Source: Gammaproteobacteria bacterium
GTDB lineage: Bacteria > Pseudomonadota > Gammaproteobacteria > Pseudomonadales > Pseudohongiellaceae
Assembly (NCBI GenBank): GCA_030682575.1
Contig: JAUXNX010000012.1
Span: 372,001-436,000 of the forward strand
DNA: 64,000 nucleotides
Direction of reading: 5' to 3'
Shown piece after piece: positions 61,673-64,000 of this stretch. Both the position numbers and the translations under genes were made by a program. Within the stretch, counting starts at the first letter, position 1; every line of letters begins with the position of its first letter. The notes under the pieces are model-generated. The model saw only the letters and a list, made by a program, of their open reading frames with translations, was not told where the DNA came from and did no database searches.

Positions 61673-63613
61673 ATGAAAAAAGCCATAAAGATTGTTTCAC
61701 GATTCGTCGTTACTGCAGGTGCTCTTGCCTGTGTACCACTGGCACTTGGCCAGACAGGTACCAGTGTTGACCGGGGAGACTGGCCGGTTTACCACGGCAA
61801 TGAGTTCTCCCAGCGTTACTCACCACTCGATCAGATCAACGCTCAGAACGTTGGGTCTTTGCAGATCGCCTGGAATTTCTCTACCCAGAACTTCGGTCCG
61901 GATACGGATTTCACCAATCCATCAACACCACTTGAAATTGACGGTGTTCTGTACGCGAACATTGCCACTACGCGCAATGTGGTAGCGCTGGATGCCACGT
62001 CGGGTGAGGTCCTGTGGATGTGGAGACCGCAGGAAGGGGAACGCTTCGAACGCGCGCCACGCAAGGGCGCTGGCCGTGGAGTGGCCTACTACCGTAACGG
62101 AGACAAGACACGGATCATTGACGTCACTCCGGGTTACCACCTGGTTTCGCTGGACGCCAAAACCGGTATTCCAGACCCAAGCTTCGGCAACAACGGCATC
62201 GTAGACCTGATGGTCGGCCTGAGAAATGCCGTAGATGACAGATATCCCAACATCGACATCGGCATGTCCGCGCCACCCTTTGTCATGAATGACGTGATTG
62301 TTGTCGGGGCGGCACACGCCACTGGCGGTCGCCCGCGCTCCAAGATCAATGTCAAAGGTGATGTCCGCGGTTTCGATGTGCACACCGGTGAACTGCTGTG
62401 GACCTTCCACACCATCCCGGAAGCAGGTGAAGTGGGCTTTGAGTCCTGGCTGGAAAACAGTGCGGAATATACCGGCAATACCGGCGTCTGGGCGCCGATA
62501 TCCGGAGATCCTGATCTGGGCATGGTTTACCTGCCGGTAGAAGACCCCACTGGCGACTACTACGGTGGTGACCGCCCCGGCTCCAACCTGTTCTCCAGCA
62601 GCATCGTCGCTCTGGATGTCAGAACCGGTGAGCGTCGCTGGCACTATCAGCTTATTCACCACGACATCTGGGACTGGGACGTACCTGCAGCGCCGGTACT
62701 TGCCGATCTGCCCAACGGCCGCAAGGTCATCATGTCTGTGACGAAACAAGCCTTCGTCTACACCTTCGACAGAGAGACTGGCGAGCCAATCTGGCCAATT
62801 GAAGAGCGTCCGGTACCAGGTGGTGACGTTCCTGGCGAGTGGTATTCGCTGACTCAGCCCTTCCCTACTCGTCCTGCAGCGTTTGATCGTCAGGGCTTTA
62901 CTGAAGAGGACCTGATTGATTTCACGCCGCAACTGCGTGCGCTGGCACTGGAATCCATTCAAGGCTTCCGACTCAGCCCAAGCCTCTACTCGCCTCCTTC
63001 TCTGGCCGAAGCGCCGGATGGTACACGTGGGCTGCTGAGCCTGCCTTCTTCCACGGGCGGCGCCAACTGGGAAGGTTCTGCGCTTGATCCGGAAACGGGC
63101 ATTCTCTACGTCCCTTCCAGAACAACACTGCAACTCTTGTCATTGGCAAAGAACCCGGCATCGGATATCGATTTCAGCCAGGGCACTGCGTTCCGCGTAC
63201 CGCGAGTTGAGGGTCTGGACATCGTCAAACCGCCATACGGCCGCGTCACCGCTATCGACATGAACTCCGGTGAACATCTATGGTGGGTTGCCAACGCAGG
63301 TACTCCCGATCGCATCGCCAATCACCCGCTTCTGGCGGGCGTTGACCTGCCCGACACCGGTGTGCCTACGCGCTCAGGCATCCTGTTGACCAAGACATTG
63401 TTGTTCGTCGCCGAAGGCATCGGTACCGCCGACGCTGGCCCGAAAATGCGTGTCATCAACAAGGAAACCGGCGAAGTCCTGATGACCATGGATTTGCCGG
63501 ACAACCAAACCGGCCTGCCCTTCACCTACGAGCACAATGGCAAGCAATACCTGGCACTGTTCGTCGGTGGCAGAACCAATCCTGCACAATTGGTGGCTTA
63601 CACCCTACCGTAA
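61673..63613 (+). CDS. PQQ-dependent dehydrogenase
   Basis: 646 residues with a signal peptide ending near PLALGQ. The eight-bladed propeller begins DWPVYHGNEFSQRYSPLDQI and carries repeated W-docking motifs such as VVALDATSGEVLWMW, VRGFDVHTGELLWTFHTIP, VWAPISGDPDLGMVYLPVE, QLIHHDIWDWDVPAAPVL and GSALDPETGILYVPS. This is the periplasmic quinoprotein alcohol/glucose-type family using pyrroloquinoline quinone. Helices of the membrane-bound glucose dehydrogenase are absent. No cytochrome domain is fused. Substrate unknown. A strong terminator follows 45 bases downstream. Confidence 0.9.
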   Translation: MKKAIKIVSRFVVTAGALACVPLALGQTGTSVDRGDWPVYHGNEFSQRYSPLDQINAQNVGSLQIAWNFSTQNFGPDTDFTNPSTPLEIDGVLYANIATTRNVVALDATSGEVLWMWRPQEGERFERAPRKGAGRGVAYYRNGDKTRIIDVTPGYHLVSLDAKTGIPDPSFGNNGIVDLMVGLRNAVDDRYPNIDIGMSAPPFVMNDVIVVGAAHATGGRPRSKINVKGDVRGFDVHTGELLWTFHTIPEAGEVGFESWLENSAEYTGNTGVWAPISGDPDLGMVYLPVEDPTGDYYGGDRPGSNLFSSSIVALDVRTGERRWHYQLIHHDIWDWDVPAAPVLADLPNGRKVIMSVTKQAFVYTFDRETGEPIWPIEERPVPGGDVPGEWYSLTQPFPTRPAAFDRQGFTEEDLIDFTPQLRALALESIQGFRLSPSLYSPPSLAEAPDGTRGLLSLPSSTGGANWEGSALDPETGILYVPSRTTLQLLSLAKNPASDIDFSQGTAFRVPRVEGLDIVKPPYGRVTAIDMNSGEHLWWVANAGTPDRIANHPLLAGVDLPDTGVPTRSGILLTKTLLFVAEGIGTADAGPKMRVINKETGEVLMTMDLPDNQTGLPFTYEHNGKQYLALFVGGRTNPAQLVAYTLP

Positions 63614-63630
63614 GCCAGCAAGGATTTCCC

Positions 63631-63654
63631 TGCAGGAGCGAGCTTGCTCGCGAA
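63631..63654. repeat. REP-like element with GCGAGC-TT-GCTCGC core
   Basis: A palindromic core (63638-63651) within TGCAGGAGCGAGCTTGCTCG, which closely matches the REP sequences scattered through Pseudomonas genomes. It lies between the PQQ dehydrogenase stop and its terminator, the usual REP position. No RAYT transposase gene is in the window. Confidence 0.6.
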
Positions 63655-63658
63655 TAAA

Positions 63659-63694
63659 AACGCCCCGGGCTGAAGAAATTTCGCCCGGGGCGTT
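63659..63694. terminator. Strong hairpin terminator
   Basis: AACGCCCCGGGC pairs perfectly over twelve bases with GCCCGGGGCGTT around a twelve-base loop. A's precede it and T's follow, so it can end transcription from the PQQ dehydrogenase gene and perhaps from the other side. Confidence 0.9.
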
Positions 63695-63767
63695 TCGTCT
63701 GCGGAAGAGCATTTTTCGAGGCCCCGAGCCTTACCCCAGAACATTATACATCGAGAGGACAACGCCA

Positions 63768-63959
63768 ATGGATATTCAGGTCAGTGGAATTCTGGGATTG
63801 CTTTGGCTGGTAGTGGTCGTATGGGCAATCCTTCAGGTCGCCCAGAGCTCCGCCAGCGGAATGGCAAAATTGTTGTGGATATTACTGATGCTGTTCCTGC
63901 CGGTCATCGGCGTGATCATATGGTATTTGATGGGGCCGAAGTCTTCGAAAATGAGGTAG
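63768..63959 (+). CDS. Small membrane protein, PLDc_N type
   Basis: 63 residues from the ATG at 63768 with GAGAGG nine bases upstream. Two hydrophobic helices (GILGLLWLVVVVWAILQVA and KLLWILLMLFLPVIGVIIWY) end in LMGPKSSKMR, the pattern of the short proteins with the phospholipase-D-nuclease N-terminal domain. They have no catalytic part. Function unknown. Confidence 0.8.
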   Translation: MDIQVSGILGLLWLVVVVWAILQVAQSSASGMAKLLWILLMLFLPVIGVIIWYLMGPKSSKMR

Positions 63960-64000
63960 CAGGATCAAGGGGTCAGGTTACTTGATCCGCTTGATCCTGC
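63959..64000. repeat. Inverted repeat at the window edge
   Basis: GCAGGATCAAG (63959-63969) and CTTGATCCTGC (63990-64000) are perfectly complementary over eleven bases around a 20-base loop, with a further CTTGATCC inside. It begins within the stop of the small membrane protein gene. It could be a terminator or part of a repeat element; the sequence ends here. Confidence 0.6.

Noticed and set aside
61922-63133. Reverse frame of 403 codons inside the PQQ dehydrogenase gene
   Set aside because: Shadow of a gene with clear propeller motifs on the forward strand.

Overview
This window reads as chromosomal DNA of a Gram-negative gammaproteobacterium. It has a Slt-type lytic transglycosylase, a Wza/Wzz/Wzx/Wzy envelope export system, a TonB-dependent receptor of the cell-surface type, a PQQ dehydrogenase and Pseudomonas-like REP sequence. 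I do not name a genus. The GC content looks moderate and even, genes are tightly packed with many start/stop overlaps, and TTG starts with good ribosome binding sites recur. I see no tRNA, rRNA, insertion sequence, prophage or CRISPR array. No stretch longer than 300 bases lacks a gene.

Layout. (1) 1-5870: ordinary genes, namely a cut-off cation:proton antiporter, a Slt transglycosylase, a nitroreductase, a triple-BON periplasmic protein and a membrane acyltransferase. (2) 6135-33603: one long same-strand exopolysaccharide operon of 21 genes. It runs in order from a NusG-like antiterminator through outer-membrane and export parts (barrel, Wza, Wzz, tyrosine kinase), an initiating phosphoglycosyltransferase, two different nucleotide-sugar 6-dehydrogenases, Wzy, Wzx, four glycosyltransferases, a FemAB-like ligase, a deacetylase, two AsnB-type amidotransferases, a heparinase II/III-like protein, a beta-helix protein and a sugar epimerase. 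(3) 33619-37900: two paralogous secreted beta-propeller proteins on the opposite strand. (4) 38189-43816: a dense regulatory island with an RsbT-like ATPase, a histidine kinase whose N-terminus resembles RsbU, two NarL-type response regulators, an acetyltransferase, an orphan OmpR-type winged helix and two Crp/Fnr-type regulators. (5) 43931-47280: a tiny DUF3096 membrane protein and a Gfo/Idh - radical SAM - nucleotidyltransferase cluster. (6) 47512-54569: stress and small genes, namely KatG, a general-stress-like protein, DUF2283, a tectonin-like protein, a HigBA-type toxin-antitoxin pair, DUF2938/DUF2798 with a divergent LysR gene, and a GNAT protein. (7) 54745-63959: surface and secreted functions, namely a secreted protein of unknown type, a TonB receptor coupled to a Tat-exported propeller, an RTX-like lipase, a PQQ dehydrogenase and a small PLDc_N-type membrane protein.

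How it fits together. Regions 2-4 look like one system: an acidic, probably amidated exopolysaccharide, secreted proteins that may bind or cleave it, and a control island. The link is visible in the DNA. A dyad of the form TCAGG-N6-CCYGA occurs ahead of the exopolysaccharide operon, ahead of both propeller genes, in the RsbT-side intergenic region and (weaker) ahead of the orphan winged-helix gene. A separate pair of TGTAAC direct repeats with 11-bp periodicity lies about 120 bases upstream of each propeller gene. The most novel-looking point is the apparent joining of an RsbT/RsbU-type partner switch to a two-component histidine kinase. All family assignments were made by reading translated sequence, with no database search.
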